Below, in pieces: positions 14,277-14,445 of a stretch of DNA of 14,445 bases (position 1 is the first letter of the stretch; every line of letters begins with the position of its first letter). The position numbers and the translations under genes are program-made. This stretch comes from Bacillota bacterium (GTDB lineage: Bacteria > Bacillota > Sulfobacillia > JAJZYS01 > JAJYTV01). The stretch is taken from positions 1 through 14,445 of the forward strand of contig JAJYTV010000017.1 in assembly GCA_021792885.1 (NCBI GenBank). Reading direction: 5' to 3'. Below the pieces are notes generated by a model. The model was not told the origin of the DNA. It made no database searches and saw only the letters and a program-made list of their open reading frames with translations.

Positions 14277-14445
14277 CTTCGCCGCTGGCCATATGGATAG
14301 GTTCCGGTGAAACCGCAAGTGGTGTCAACAGTTGCCCGATTTGCTGGACAAACCCAGACATCGGTTGTTCGTGCCGCCCCAGTGCCGACTTGCGCCGGTT
14401 GTTCTCGGAACCCGCTTGCGCGGGTGCCGACCATCTCCACGCATG
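14277..14445. other. Right-edge region without a convincing gene
   Basis: After the orphan gene the sequence remains of lower GC. A frame from GTG 14307 stays open to the edge, but has no good ribosome site and no recognisable features, and a minus-strand frame of 80 codons overlapping the orphan gene looks like chance. A hairpin (CGG-A-ACCCGC, loop TTGC, GCGGGT-G-CCG; 14406-14429) could be a weak terminator without a T-tract. Confidence 0.4.

Noticed and set aside
14198..14440. Minus-strand open frame of 80 codons at the right edge
   Set aside because: It overlaps the better supported plus-strand gene, lacks a ribosome site and shows no recognisable features.

Overview
The window is GC-rich (roughly two thirds G+C by eye) bacterial chromosome, most likely from a high-GC endospore-forming member of the Bacillota. 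Two genes point there: a YtxC-type sporulation protein and a secreted glycoside hydrolase family 18 enzyme whose catalytic domain is of the SleL/YaaH spore-cortex type. Shine-Dalgarno sites are mostly strong GGAGG types, and GTG and TTG starts are common. I cannot name the genus. No rRNA, tRNA, CRISPR array, insertion sequence or prophage was recognised.

Layout. 1-531 (minus): 5' part of a KimA/YdaO-type potassium transporter that runs off the left edge; its leader (about 632-724) holds weak matches to conserved boxes of the c-di-AMP riboswitch. 809-1315 (plus): a small membrane-anchored protein of unknown function. 1459-3269 (plus): two overlapping peptide-type ABC permease genes, C-type before B-type, with no binding protein or ATPase beside them, followed by a perfect hairpin. 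3333-4006 (minus): a broken TldD/PmbA-family remnant with a frameshift and no N-terminal half. 4011-4055: a perfect 18-bp inverted repeat. 4071-4961 (minus): FkbM-type methyltransferase. 5117-6907 (minus): ClC chloride transporter with CBS domains, divergent from a MarR regulator (7012-7488, plus). A 15-bp palindrome lies inside the likely clc promoter, so the regulator probably controls this transporter.

7485-8701 (minus): a GNAT acetyltransferase and a UbiE-like methyltransferase, probably co-transcribed. 8820-10905 (minus): an MbfA-like ferritin-VIT iron exporter overlapping a P1/S58 (DmpA-type) peptidase. 10906-11430 has no convincing gene. 11431-12291 (plus): ytxC, convergent with the GH18 enzyme (12288-13601, minus). 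13857-14276 (plus): an orphan gene of visibly lower GC. The last 170 bases hold no convincing gene.

Much of the window concerns ion and metal balance (K+, Cl-, Fe/Mn) and spore formation or germination. I did not find a clearly new multi-gene defence or biosynthetic system. The points most worth a second look are the MarR/ClC control module, the ClC protein lacking the usual proton glutamate and central tyrosine, the decayed TldD/PmbA gene beside a long perfect hairpin, and the orphan permease pair.
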